From assembly GCA_029298735.1 (NCBI GenBank), contig JANSLP010000082.1:1-64000 (forward strand): a DNA stretch of 64,000 bases, given 5' to 3'. This document shows positions 46,190 through 57,957 of this stretch, piece by piece. The stretch comes from Ophiostoma sp. CBS 140.51 (lineage: Eukaryota > Ascomycota > Sordariomycetes > Ophiostomatales > Ophiostomataceae). The notes beneath the pieces are model-generated. The model was not told the origin of the DNA and made no database searches. It saw only the letters and a program-made list of their open reading frames with translations. Made by a program: the position numbers and the translations under genes. Numbering within the stretch: the stretch's first letter is position 1; each line of letters starts with the position of its first letter.

Positions 46190-48179
46190 ATGTCGGCCGA
46201 CGGAAACTCGGTCCACGAGGGCAAGGTCGCCCACGAGATCGTCGGCGGCCACGATGTCGCCAAGGTTGCTCACATTGATGGTACCGTCGACTACATTGAC
46301 GCCAATGCCGTCGGTGGTGACCTCGAGGACATGCCTCCGGGCTACTACTACAGCCCGGCTTTCCTGGGTACCATGGTGGTAAGTTCTCACTCACAATCCC
46401 ACTCGCGATACTGACTATATTCCTCACTTTACGAACATATCATCTAACATGGTTTTTTTTTTCGTTTAGGCCGTATGCTGTGCTTCCATCTGTGCCTACC
46501 TCGGCTGGGTGCTCCCCGCCAACACGCTCTCTCTGATCAATGCCGACCTGGGTAACTCCCCCGACATCAACTGGGTCGCCACTGTCTGGACGCTCGGCTC
46601 TTGCGTCGGTTTCTTGCTAATCGGCCGTCTTTCCGACATCTTCGGCCGCAAATGGATGGTTATGGGCACCACCGTCCTCTCGCTTGTCGGCTGTATCGTC
46701 GGCGCCGTCGCTAAGAACGTCAACACCCTCATCGGCGCCAACCTGCTCAATGGTCTGTCCGCCGCCGGCCAGCTTTCCTTCGGTATCACCCTCGGCGAGC
46801 TCGTCCCTAACAAGCACCGTGGTGTCGTCGTCACCATCTGCTTCCTGTCCAGTCTGCCCTTCGCCGTCTTCGGTCCCATCATCGCCCGCAGCTTCATCAA
46901 CAACACCGCTGCCGGCTGGCGCTGGAGCTACTACATCGGCATCATCCTCAACGGCATCACTGCCATCCTCTTCTTCTTCCTGTACCACCCGCCCAGCTAC
47001 AACCAGCTCCACGTTGCTGGTAAGACCAAGTGGCAGGCTGTCAAGGAGATTGACTACGTCGGGATTTTCCTGTTCGTCGGTGGCTGCGTTCTGTTCCTCA
47101 TCGGCCTCTCGTGGGGTGGCACCATCTACCCTTGGGCCAGCGTCCAAACCCTGTGCACTCTGCTCATCGGCTTCGCGACCATTGTTGCCTTCATCATCTG
47201 GGAGGCCTACTTCTGCAAGGTCCAGCCCCTCATGCCGCCTCGCCTGTTCAAGAACAAGGGATTCGTCGGCATCGTCATTGTGGCCACCATTGGCGCCATG
47301 ATCTACTACTCCATGACTGTCCTGTGGCCTACTATCATCGGCACTCTGTACACCACGGACAGCCTCGCCATTGGCTGGCAGTCGTCCGTCGTCGGTGGCG
47401 GTATTCTTCTGGGCCAGGTTCTTGGTGGTCTCGCCCTTGGCTACGTTCCCCGCGTTAAGACACAGGCCGTCATTGCCTCCGTCTGCGCCATGGCTTTCAT
47501 CACCCCTCTTGCCTCCATCACCAGCGGCACTCACAACCTGTTCCTTGCCCTCGGTATCCTTGGTCTCATCTCCATCGGCTACGTCGACAACATCACCTTC
47601 CCCGGTGTCACACTGGTCCAGGAGTCGCAGGATATTGGTCTGGCTACAGGTGTCATGGGCTCCATCCGCGCTCTCGGTGGTGCCGTCGCTCAGGCCATGT
47701 ACGTTTCGGTTCTCAACACCAAGCTCGCCACGAACATCCCCAAGTACGTTGGCGCCGCTGCAACCGAGGCTGGCCTGCCTGACTCGTCGCTGCCCGCCCT
47801 GTATGCCGGCATCACTGCTGGCAACTTCACGGGTGTACCCGACATTACCCCGTCCATTGAGACCGCCGTCGGCACCAGCCTTCAGACCGCCTACGCCGAG
47901 AGCTTCAAGATTGTCTTCTACTGCACCATCCCCTTCTCCGTTATTCTCATTGCTGCTGCTTTCCTGGTCCCCAACATGGAGCCCTACCTGCACCTCAACG
48001 TCGCCAAGAAGCTGCAGACCCGTGCCGACATCCAGCTCGCCGAGAAGAACGCCGCCATTGATCACGAGAAGGCCAATGCCGCACATGCCGAGACCGCTGC
48101 TCACGTCGAGGATACTGGCATGACCACTGTGCCGCTCGAGTCGGTGGCTGCTCCGGCTGCGACTGCTGAGCGGTCGTAA
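46190..48179 (+). CDS. MFS transporter, TRI12-like 14-TM family
   Basis: Two exons (46190-46378, 46470-48179; CTAAC branch point) encode 632 residues. A polar N-terminus of about 60 residues precedes many hydrophobic segments, about 14 by eye. The first loop carries the MFS signature around GRLSDIFGRKWMV. Later segments include GWRWSYYIGIILNG and VTLVQESQDIGLATGVMGS, characteristic of the fungal TRI12/DHA3-like group that exports toxins or siderophores or imports small molecules. The C-terminus is a charged cytosolic tail. It lies in the plasma or vesicle membrane by family. Substrate is unknown, and the 24 kb distance argues against direct membership of the catabolic cluster. A 525-codon antisense frame across the gene is a shadow of codon bias. 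Confidence 0.92.
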
Positions 48180-49261
48180 TTCTTGTATCGTCAACCTCTG
48201 TCTAGTTTAATCTTCTTCATCGTCTTCTTCTTAGCATTTAATTACTGTAATAGACAAAGTTGGCTCTTCTTAAAGAGGAGCATCACCAGTCTCAAATAGG
48301 ATACCAGGGTATACTTTCATAGTACGCTCACCACAAATACCAGTCTTTTTCATATCATAGTTTGCTCATATTGTCGTGAAAATACAAGTATCAGAATACA
48401 AAGTAAAGTAACTCAAAAAGTAAGTTTACTCAGGTGTTCTAAATAAGTCTTTCTCAATTTACAATGAATGCTAGGTATTTTTGAACTACCCACCAAGTCT
48501 GAGGGTAGCGTTGGAGAGGATACATAATCGAGGCATCATTTGCACCAGTGACTGGGTAAAATCTAAGTTAATCAGATTAGCTCTTATTTATCTCACAATT
48601 ATCTCAAGCATCTACTCTTTCCTGTAAAATATTATGGTTATGTAGTTATGTTTTGATGTTTTTTTTTCACGGTTGCTTTAATTCTTTTGTTATTTTGTTC
48701 AAAACAAATCAAATCAAATCCAATTAATTTTGAGAGAGTAAGATTAATATTTACGAAAAAAGTTTTGAAACGTCCTTTTTTTTTTAAAAAAAAAAGCGTA
48801 AAAATGTAAATGTCATCCTGTTACGAACATCCTGACCATATAAAATATTAAATATAAGATACATAAATATATGTATTTGACTTCATGCACTTCCATCTAT
48901 CACTTGATAGTATTGTTTATTTTTTAAAAAGATGTTCGTATTATTGTGGTATTAACTCTCTTAGGGGCCTCGCCGGGCACCCTGAAAAACTCAAATGGTT
49001 TGTGGTATTGTGAAAATGAAAGGAAGAAATGAAGAAATGAGAAAAAGTGAAAAATCATCGAACATCAAAACGAAGAAATAAAAAACAACCATCAAGCCGT
49101 CAAACACATTACATCCCTCTCAACTCTTTTCTTTGCGTCCAACGTCAATATTCTTGCGACTAGCCCTTTTTTTCTTCTGTCCTTCTCCCGTCGTCCCCTC
49201 GAGTCGCCATAAACATTAATTGACGTGGATGGTTAAACTAACTGTATACGCGTTAAGCAAT
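48180..49261. other. AT-rich island between MFS and CFEM genes
   Basis: This convergent gap is much richer in A+T than its surroundings, from about 48,190 to 49,100. It contains a T-run/A-run palindrome at about 48774-48794, a CAAAT triplet repeat near 48706-48720 and no open frame of note. It may be a decayed or RIP-affected sequence, but no transposon ends were recognised. Confidence 0.5.
48774..48794. repeat. Poly-T/poly-A palindrome
   Basis: A run of T residues is followed directly by a run of A residues, able to form an A-T hairpin. Confidence 0.7.
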
Positions 49262-50324
49262 TTACAGCAGAATGGCGGCAATACCGGCAGCGGCGGCGAT
49301 GACGCCAACGGGGCCAGCAGTGACGATAGGAGCCTGAGAATGTTAAAATGGGAACCAATAGACAAACTGTAGCAGGAAAAGAGTAAAACTTACGAAAGCA
49401 GTGCTCGAGGACGTAGTGCCAGCACCGCCGGCAGCAGTGGTACCGGAAGCACCGCCAGCGCCGCCAGTCTTAGTGCTGGTAGCGCCAGTGCCCGAAGCAC
49501 CGCCAGCACCGCCAGCACCAGAGCCAGTGGCGGAAGAACCAGCACCAGAGCCACTAGCACCAGTGCCGGAAGCACCAGCACCGCCAGCACCGGAGCCGCT
49601 AGCACCAGTACCCGAGGCACCAGCACCGGAACCGCTAGCACCAGTGCCCGAAGCACCACCGGCACCGCCGGCACCCGAGCCGCTAGCACCGGTGCCAGTA
49701 GCAGAAGCACCCGAGCCAGTGGCGGTAGCGCTACCGCTACCGCCGTTGCCAGCACCAGCGCCCGAAGCGCCCGAGGTAGCAGAGCCACCCGAGCCGCCAG
49801 CACCACCGGCACCACCGGCACCCGAGCCACCAGTGGTGGTCGAGCCAGAGCCAGGGCCGGAGCCGCCAGCACTGCCAGCGCCGCCAGTGTTGGTGGCACC
49901 GCTGCCAGCAGTCGTGGCAGAGCCACCGGCACCGCCAGCGCCACCAGCACCACCAGTGGTAGTGGTGGTGGGGACAACAACGCCGGCAGACGAGCACAGA
50001 GAAACACCGTACTTGACGACCTCGGCAGCGTTGGCGTCGTTGCCGCAAGACTCGTAGGAACAGTCACGGATACCGAAGATGAAGTCCTGGTTGGCGCACA
50101 GGCACTTGTAGTCCGAGGACGAGGTGCAGCCCAGCTGGGAGCTCTGGCCGGCCATGTTGTTGATACATGTGGTCTACATTGTGTTAGAATGGTTTCCTAA
50201 AATTTTAAATTGTTGATGGCTCATTGAAAGTAAAACGTACACCGCAGGCGGGGAAGTTGGCGGGGAACTGAGCGTTCACGACAGCGGCAGCCGCGAGGGC
50301 CGAGATGAGAGTGCGGGAAACCAT
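49262..50324 (-). CDS. CFEM-domain GPI-anchored cell-wall/surface protein
   Basis: Three minus-strand exons (50324-50241, 50173-49394, 49333-49262) encode 311 residues. Residues 1-18 are a signal peptide (MVSRTLISALAAAAVVNA). The CFEM domain spans about 19-95 with the eight cysteines at 27, 31, 44, 52, 54, 66, 71 and 88. It is followed by a short Thr run and about 180 residues of Gly/Ala/Ser/Thr repeats built on GASGTGASGSGAG-type units. The last exon supplies a hydrophobic tail (PVGVIAAAAGIAAILL) that fits a GPI-anchor signal. CFEM proteins are surface proteins, some of which bind haem or iron or act at host contact. The repeat stalk suggests a wall-spanning role. The intron after the repeat region is needed to reach the GPI signal; reading through would end in a short unrelated tail. 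Confidence 0.9.
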
Positions 50325-53300
50325 TTTGAAATGAGGTTGGTGATTCTGTAAAGAAACGATTGTTAGTATTTATGTGCATTTGCATACAATTTTCTTGGCT
50401 CTTGGTCGTTGTCCACAATGTGAGTGCAAGCTGACTTTGGATGTGAGATGAGTGCGCGAGGCGTGATACGTGATGGCGATGTGATTCTGAGGGCGAAAAT
50501 GGGTATGAGAAAGGGGGAAAAGAGAGGAGGAGAAATAAGAATCAGGAAAGAAAAATGGAAACAGAGCAAGGGGAAAACAAGGTTTCCAAGAAAAAGCTGG
50601 CAAGGGATCTCTCCAGGTTGATATACTGCTCCCCTCTCGCAAAGAATCTGAACAGAACTGACTGACTCTCGACTCCTGGGTCATGAGTTGTTGCGCAGAG
50701 ACCAAAAGATGGGACAGCAGAATCAAGCGCTGGGACCAGGGCCCTAGTGTAGATCTGAGCTAAACCCAATCGATCGCACAGCACCAACAAATCTCACAAG
50801 GAGACAAAGTGGAAGTGAAAGGGGCAAATGGGTGCAGAGGGGGGCAAAGATGGCAGACGGAAGTGGAGGGTAGGGATGGGACATCTAACAAAGTCGAGCA
50901 CCAAGTGGAGCCGTTGAATGCGGACAAATAAACAAAGCTAGGGAGTTGTGATGGTCTGGGGCAATTTCAAAAAGAAGCGACGGAGACAGGGCGGCGCGTC
51001 TGCGTTGGCCCTTTTTTAAATTTAACTTCGGCGTACATGAATTTCGGTGTAAAATGGTTGGTTGGACGTGGTTGGGAAGTGGTTGCCCGTGGTGAAAGTG
51101 GTGAAAAAGAAAAGGGAAAAGGAGAAGACAGCGGAGACAGAGCACGAGCACAGCCGAAAGAAGAGAAAGAGAGGAGGAGGAGGATGATGCTCATGAGAAA
51201 ACTCTGAGCATTGGTTCTCTCTTCTCTCTCGTCAAAACCATGCAAGCATCCGTGGCCGTGGTCTTTGTGGAAGCCAATGCAACAAACAATGTCTCACTTA
51301 CATAGAATCAACTACCGTTGGTAGACAGCTTGAAGGATGGAAGGAGGAAGTGTTGTAGTAGACGAGAGATGTGAATTGTAGAAACGTCTTGGCAGTCGTT
51401 AGCGAGGAAGATGCGAGGAATGTTGACGATGATGCTGAAAAGGGAGGAAAGAAGATCAAGAGAAGGAGAGGAGGAGAAGGCTGGGGGAGGGGGAGGTAGC
51501 GAGGGATAGATATATTAGTTTTTTGAGTCCTCGGTGATGGGTGTGTACTCAGTGACTAGTAGTCTGGGACCTTGACGACACGGAGGGCGTCGTGGTGGCA
51601 GGGGCAAGGGGGAAAGAAAAAAGAAAGGTACATAGACAAGCTGCAAGACGGATGCAAGACAAAGAAGCCAGGGCACATAGCGGGTGTTGCAAAGCATGAC
51701 GGCAAGGAAGAGGCGAAAAAAGAAAAAGAGACCCGACCCAGAAGTCGACCAGGCCGACCAGGATGCGAGATACGTACCTTACGCGAAGAGGAAAGTGGAT
51801 AGATCTTGGTGTATCTTGTGGTTTGTTGAAAAAAGAAAGGAAGAAGGTTGGAGAAAAAGAAGATAAAAAAGAGGAAAAGAGTAAAAAATATTTTGAGGGA
51901 AGAGAAGATGGGAAAAAAGGTGGCGACGCGCGGGGGCATGGAGAGCAAAGGAAAGAGCGAACTGGACGCGTCAAAGCAAAGCAAAAACAGCAAAAACAGC
52001 AAAAACAGCAAGAGCTTCCGAGCGTCTGTTCCGAGAGGAAGTACATTTGTGAGTAGGTTTGCACTGTCATGGAGGGTACGAACTACAGAGGAGTACAAAG
52101 ATCTCCAAGCAGGGAAGGAGCGATGGAGAGTGATGCATCACGATTGGGAGGCAAACGAGTTGGGGAAAGAGAACCGTGACGCTATGTGTGCAAAGGCCCA
52201 ATGCGGCAACAGCACCCACTGATTTGGTAGGGAAGGAACGAGCGACCTACTATTCAGTTACACAGTAGAAAAGCAAAGAAGCTCCCTGGCAGCTCCGTTC
52301 TTTTTTTCTCTTGTCCGTTTCCTGGTACGTCGTCTGATCAGTCTTGGGCTCCAAAAAGAAGAGAGACTCGGTAGTGGCATGTCTCTTTTTGGCGGCCGAT
52401 CGCTGCCCCCAGAGCCACGCTAACCCATGCGTGTTTGATGGGAAAGCTCACATTCGTGCAAAAGTACAGTCGGCGTCTTTGACGGTGCAGCAGCAGCGGA
52501 AGAAGGTACTCGTCTACTACGGACAAGAGGCGGAAAAAAGGCAAAATAGGCAAGAGCGGCCTCCCTTCTTCTCGCACTCACAAAAAAGCCAAGTACAGAT
52601 CTAGTGGAAGCTAAATCGTGCGGCGCGCAGCAGAGTGTGCTGAAAAGAGACGTCTGCTGTGTCAGTGGCGCCTGCTGTGGCCGGCATTGGGAGACTGGTG
52701 GGTGAGATACATTGATCGAGCAGATGCAGATGTCGATGCTCACACGTCGTGCTGCCCTCCCCTGCCCGTCAGATACAGGTAATTGCCTCGTATGGGGAGA
52801 GAGAAGAAGCTTGGACGGAAGGACAGACCCATGGCTAGCCACCTGCCAATTGAGCAGCCATTGGCATGGCAATGCCTGTCAATGGAGTCAATGAGTATCT
52901 CGCGCAACATCATGGATCGTTCTTACCCTCTCCCACTTTCTTGTTCTTCTTCCATTTTGCTGAGCCTGTTCTGTGGTGTGTGTTTTTGAGCTGGACAGGG
53001 GCCTGTCCCCCAGCAGCAAGCTCCGCAAGCCCCTCCCCATGGCCCAAGGAAGGGGAAAAAAGATGGCGGACAAGAGTGGGGCTTGGCTTTTTGGGGCCTG
53101 GTCCAAGAACGATGCTAGCATGGAAAAAGCCGCCTATGACGAAATGGGCCTGGAGCTGGCCGGAACTTGCAACAAACCAGCCAGTAAACCAAATGGAAAC
53201 CAACAACAACAAAAAAACAGGGCCTTGGGAAAGAAAGGTACATCCGCTGCGAGAAGACGGATACGCCGTGTAGCGGTCCCCCGAAGCTCGTTTACTTGGT

Positions 53301-56300
53301 ACATATACAGTGGGTGCTAAAGCGATTGGCTTTAAAGCGAGTTTGAAGAGACCGAGGAAAGCGTTCCAACGGAAACTGATTTGATCATCATGACATCGTT
53401 TTGTCGGACCGGCGCCATGGGCCAACAGAAGAGGCAGCCAGGAGCCCTGGACATCAAGCCGTTACCAGCGGCCGTTACCACTTTGCCTCCTTGTGCTGAG
53501 TGAGGGTTTTCGCAAAACGGTCAAGCCGTCATGCCGCTGGTCGGAGAACTTCGTGGACCTGAACGAAGATTTCTTCTCTAGGATGGCGACCAAGGTGGCA
53601 CGTTTCTTGCAGTTTTTTTCACGGTTTTTGCAAGTCTTGCGGCCTCTCATCGCCTACCAGGACCACAACGGGAAAGGCGGTCCCCCCGGCAGCTTCGCGA
53701 ACAACCCCATCATGCTGCAGTTGAAGCTTGTTATCGAGTGGCAGGAAAGAAAGAAATTAGAGCTTTGGGCAGGTGTCGACAGCTGGAGCTCTCTCTGTAG
53801 AGAAAAGAGTGTAGGGCCACGCACAGGCCACGAAGGATTTTAGCCTGCACGGCGCCAGCAAGGTGCTAGACCAGCATATATATGCACGGCCAAATGCATG
53901 ACCAGAGATGGAACGAGGCAATTATTGACTTGGAAGAGGAGAGGCTGGTGATGACTGTGCAGAGCCACAGTTGCGGTCAACAGCAGTGATGGAATCGAAC
54001 TCGATGCAGTGAATGCTCGACGGTCCGTGGTGTTGCCGTGGTGTGTTGTCGGTCTAGCCGACGTGCAGGGATATCGTTGGTGTCGTTGGGATGGACCAGC
54101 TGAACAAAGCTGAAAAAATACTTGCAAAGTAAAGAGGGAAAAGATTCGCCATGAGGAGCTGAAAAAAAGTATGGATTGCGGGCCGCGCTAGCCACAGCCG
54201 AAGAGGAAAGAACCACTTGAGCAAGAACCGCCCTGTGGCTGCCTTTTTCCTCTTTTGCAGAGATTCTCTTCCATCCGATCACTGTTGCCGGGGAAAGAGC
54301 AAAATACAGTGGCTCGAGGGTGGTCATAATACACGCTATTTGAAGCTATCGTAAGAAAAATGGGGGAGCATATGGGGGCTGACAGGGGGGCGTTCGATTG
54401 GGTTTTTGAGTTTCCCGCCGAGATCTCTCATTGCAACCTCTGATCGCACGGCCGCTCGCCGACAGAATGGGTTGCAATCTCACGAAGAGCCAGGGAGGCC
54501 CCTGTAGCGCAGCCAATGGCGAGAGCGAGGATAGAAAAAGAGAAGAAGAAGAAGAAACAAAAAGAAAACCAAAAGATGGTCAAAGTTATGAACACGCACT
54601 ATTACAAGCATAAATTGCACTATCAGAGGCCAGGTAGACGCCGTCGTCCCTGCCATTTCTCATTTTCTGTCTCCGTTTCCCCTTTCCTTCTTTGTGAGCC
54701 AGTCACCAGGACAAGGGGTGCAATTGGGCAGGAGGGAGCCAGAACAGGTTCCTGGCCTGGAAAGAGCGAACAACGCACAACGCTCCTAGTCCTGTTTTGT
54801 TAATTTGTTAATTGCATCCATCCCCCTGCTCTTTCCTCGATGTTGCTTTCTTTTGCAGATTCCTGTTGCTGTCGTCCTGCACGGCAACAAGGCATCCAAG
54901 CACACCGCATCAAGATATCAGAAAAGAAGTTCCAGAACAGGTAAATCGCGCTGCATCGAGATGGAGGAGCTGTGGGTGCTGCCGCTGCCAATTGGTCCAA
55001 GCACACCCAGCTCCCGATCTTTCTCACCTGCTTTTGTTTCTTGTGACGACAGCTGCTGCAGGGGTATATTGAGGTGCTGTGGTGCTGTGGTGCTGTGGGT
55101 GGTGTGTTGTGGCCTGGCTTTGGAGCCAAAGCGAGGGGCCGGGGAGGGGACCTTCCGCCAGGGGTACAAAAGTCTTGTGGCGTTCGATGTGGGCGAGTCA
55201 GACGCGGTAATACTGTGGTGCAATGCTGCCGACAAAAGAACAGAAGCAGAAAGAACCCGCGCGGTCGTGCAAGCCCACCTGCACGACCACAGGAACAGGG
55301 AAGGAGCCAACACGCTTGCCACGGAAGAAAAGACTGAACAGGGAAGGCACCACAGACGACGATCGGTGCTTCAATTCTCTATATAATTGGAAGGAACGAG
55401 TCGGCCGTCTTCCTACTTCGCAGGCCGCGGCTTCTATCGCGTGAACGGACGATCGCTACTGCCCACAACGAACTCGGAAATGAACAAAGGGCGCCGTGCA
55501 GGGCAGGCAGGAACAACGCAAACAGAAAGAAAGAAGGCTCGAAAGACTGCTGGTTAGCGTCGCGCCATGGCAGGGGCGATCGACAGTTCGCTTTGTGCCC
55601 CGTTCCCAGGTTTTGGGCAGAGGTCGTCCTTGCCCGTCCTTTTCGAGCTCCTTTTGTTCTTGCCTTGAGACTTGGCTCCGCCTGGTACTTTTGTCCAAAT
55701 CGTGAATCTGGTGATGCCCTCATTCCTCACGGCTTTTTTACGCTTTTGACGCTTCTGCTCGCTCGCTTTCCTATCTCGTCCTTTGCGCCGTGCGCCGTCC
55801 ATTCGCTCATCGTTCCGCACTTGACCATGCCCCTGTTCTTTTGCGCTCGACCGTCGTCACCTTACATGGATATAAATGGATCTGGGGCTAAGACAGCCGC
55901 TCTCGCCAAGCTGATACTACTTCCACTTTCCATGTTGTTCAACACAACGCCTATGTTCTTTCTTGTCGTCTCCCATGTCTATTGTCTTTAAGTGGCACTG
56001 TCACTCTGCAAGCCTGCGAGCCTGCAAGCCAGCCTGCCAGTCGGATCCTTTTTTTCCACACTTGCCGTCATCCCGATGCAATTGTTCCATGTCGTGGAGC
56101 ACGCTCTTTGTAATCCCACATTGATTTTCCTTGGCTTCACTGAGTCGCTACCAGCCGTGCTTTCTGCTGTAACCAGACAATGCGGCCGGCCAAGCAGTCT
56201 TTGGTTTTCACTGCAGTCGAATTCATCGTCCGATTTTCTTTGAAAAGAAAACAAAAGAAAACGAAAAAGAAATAAGGAGAGTAGTCGTGAAGCCCCATCT

Positions 56301-57957
56301 CCCTATTTTTTGAAATCAACCGCACGGCGTTCTACGAAGCTAAACAGTGTCTCCCTTTTCTCCTCTTAATTAGAAAATTACATTTTGCGTAAAATTAGCA
56401 TTGACAACACCCCGCTGTCCCCCGGCACATGGGTTTTCTGGGTAGAGGGCCCGATGCGATACAAGCATGTTGAAAAGAGTTAAATGGCACTTAAATACTT
56501 AAAAACCCTTTAAAGTCGACGGCGTCGGACAATCCAAATGAGATTGACCATTGCAATTTGAATGATAACACAAAAGGACTGACTGCCATTTTGACTGTCA
56601 TTTTGACGATAAAGAGATCGGACAGATTTACCGCGGCACAGAGCAGAGCCGCAAGCCGTGTAATTGACATGTAAAGAACAAAGAGAAACGACTGTTTTCA
56701 TGATATCCCCTATCCACTCGTCTGAATTTTGCCCGTTTTATCATTTTCGTGATATCCGGGCCCTGATATCCTGCGATCTCTGAAAATTCAAAATATCAGT
56801 CAGGCATGACACGATTCCATCCGTTGAGCTTGTATTCTATGATAGACACGTTCTCTCCCTTCGGCCTCCCTTCTTCCCCAGACGCGTCTTTGCTTTTTCA
56901 ATAACGTTGATGAGATCTTCAACTCAATCTTTACATTCCATCGCATCGTGCTAAAACGTAAAATATGCAGTGAACAGATATACGGCATGTCACCGATATC
57001 TTGGTTGAAGATAGAAACATGGAAATGACCAAAGAGAATATTAAAAAGTGCCCAAGCATACCAAAGATAGATCACGTACAATGATTACATCCGTCCTTCT
57101 TACCGTGAGACAGTTCGTCATGACCTTTGGTTGCACAAACGAAACAGGGTGCATAAATCAAAAGAGTGTCCTACGGTGTACTTTATTGGGTGTCAGTTCA
57201 GTGTTGTTGTGCCACGCGGCGGCCAATTATGCGGTGATTGCAAGTGGTTATGAGCAAAAACAAATCGCGAGACGAAACAAAGGAAGCAAGAAGCAAAAAT
57301 AGAAGGATGAGATCCGATACGTGGCACGACATCCAAGAGAATAAAAAAGATCACAGTAAACAGAACATCCTTTCCCATCGTCACACGTCACGTCACATCA
57401 CTACACTAAGAGACTTGTTGAGACAACGCACAAACGAGAAGAAGGAGAGTCATGTCAAAAACACCAGACATCACGATCGTAGTCGGAAAAGTAAAGAAAA
57501 AAGGCATGCCCATTATGCAAAATCAACAGCTAAGAAACAATATGCCACAAACAAGAACAACAAAACAAATCAACAGTAAAAACTCGTAGCACATATTTCT
57601 TCTTTCTTTTTGTCTTTTGTCTTTCTTCCTTTCCTTCCTCCAGCCTGGGCGGTTCCAGACCGAAAGATTCCCATATTATTTGCTCCCCTCGTGAGAACAA
57701 AACAAAAAACCTCTTGGGAGGCCGAGGGGAGCACGGCGATGAAAAGAATCCCTTTCATAGCCTAAAAGTGTAAACCCCTGAAACGAAACAATAAAAACAA
57801 AAACAAAAAATGTGACAACATGAAAAAAGGCAAATACAGAAACCCTAGAAATATACAGATCGTTGTCACAGAAAACACGTTAAGAGATAAAACATCAAAC
57901 AAAGAAAGGCAGGCACAAAGAAAGGCAGGCGCAGAAACGAGAACTGAACACTTCCGT
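50325..57957. other. 7.6 kb gene-poor region between CFEM and RNR genes
   Basis: No frame shows a recognisable domain. The part next to the CFEM start (50.4-52.1 kb) is purine-rich on the plus strand, that is, pyrimidine-rich on the CFEM sense strand, consistent with leader and promoter sequence. The rest is mixed with scattered simple repeats. No tRNA was found; a T-arm-like ATCGAACTC sequence near 53,990 lacks the rest of a tRNA. Confidence 0.5.

Noticed and set aside
46617..48194. 525-codon minus-strand open frame
   Set aside because: It is antisense to the MFS transporter. The frame stays open because of the codon bias of the sense gene, and its Gly/Asp-rich product shows no domain.
49401..50057. 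218-codon Pro/Ala/Val-rich plus-strand open frame
   Set aside because: It is the reverse of the Gly/Ala/Ser repeat of the CFEM gene, which has signal peptide, eight cysteines and GPI tail on the minus strand.
53985..54000. Reverse-strand AGTTCGATTCC, like a tRNA B box
   Set aside because: No tRNA cloverleaf can be formed from the flanking bases.
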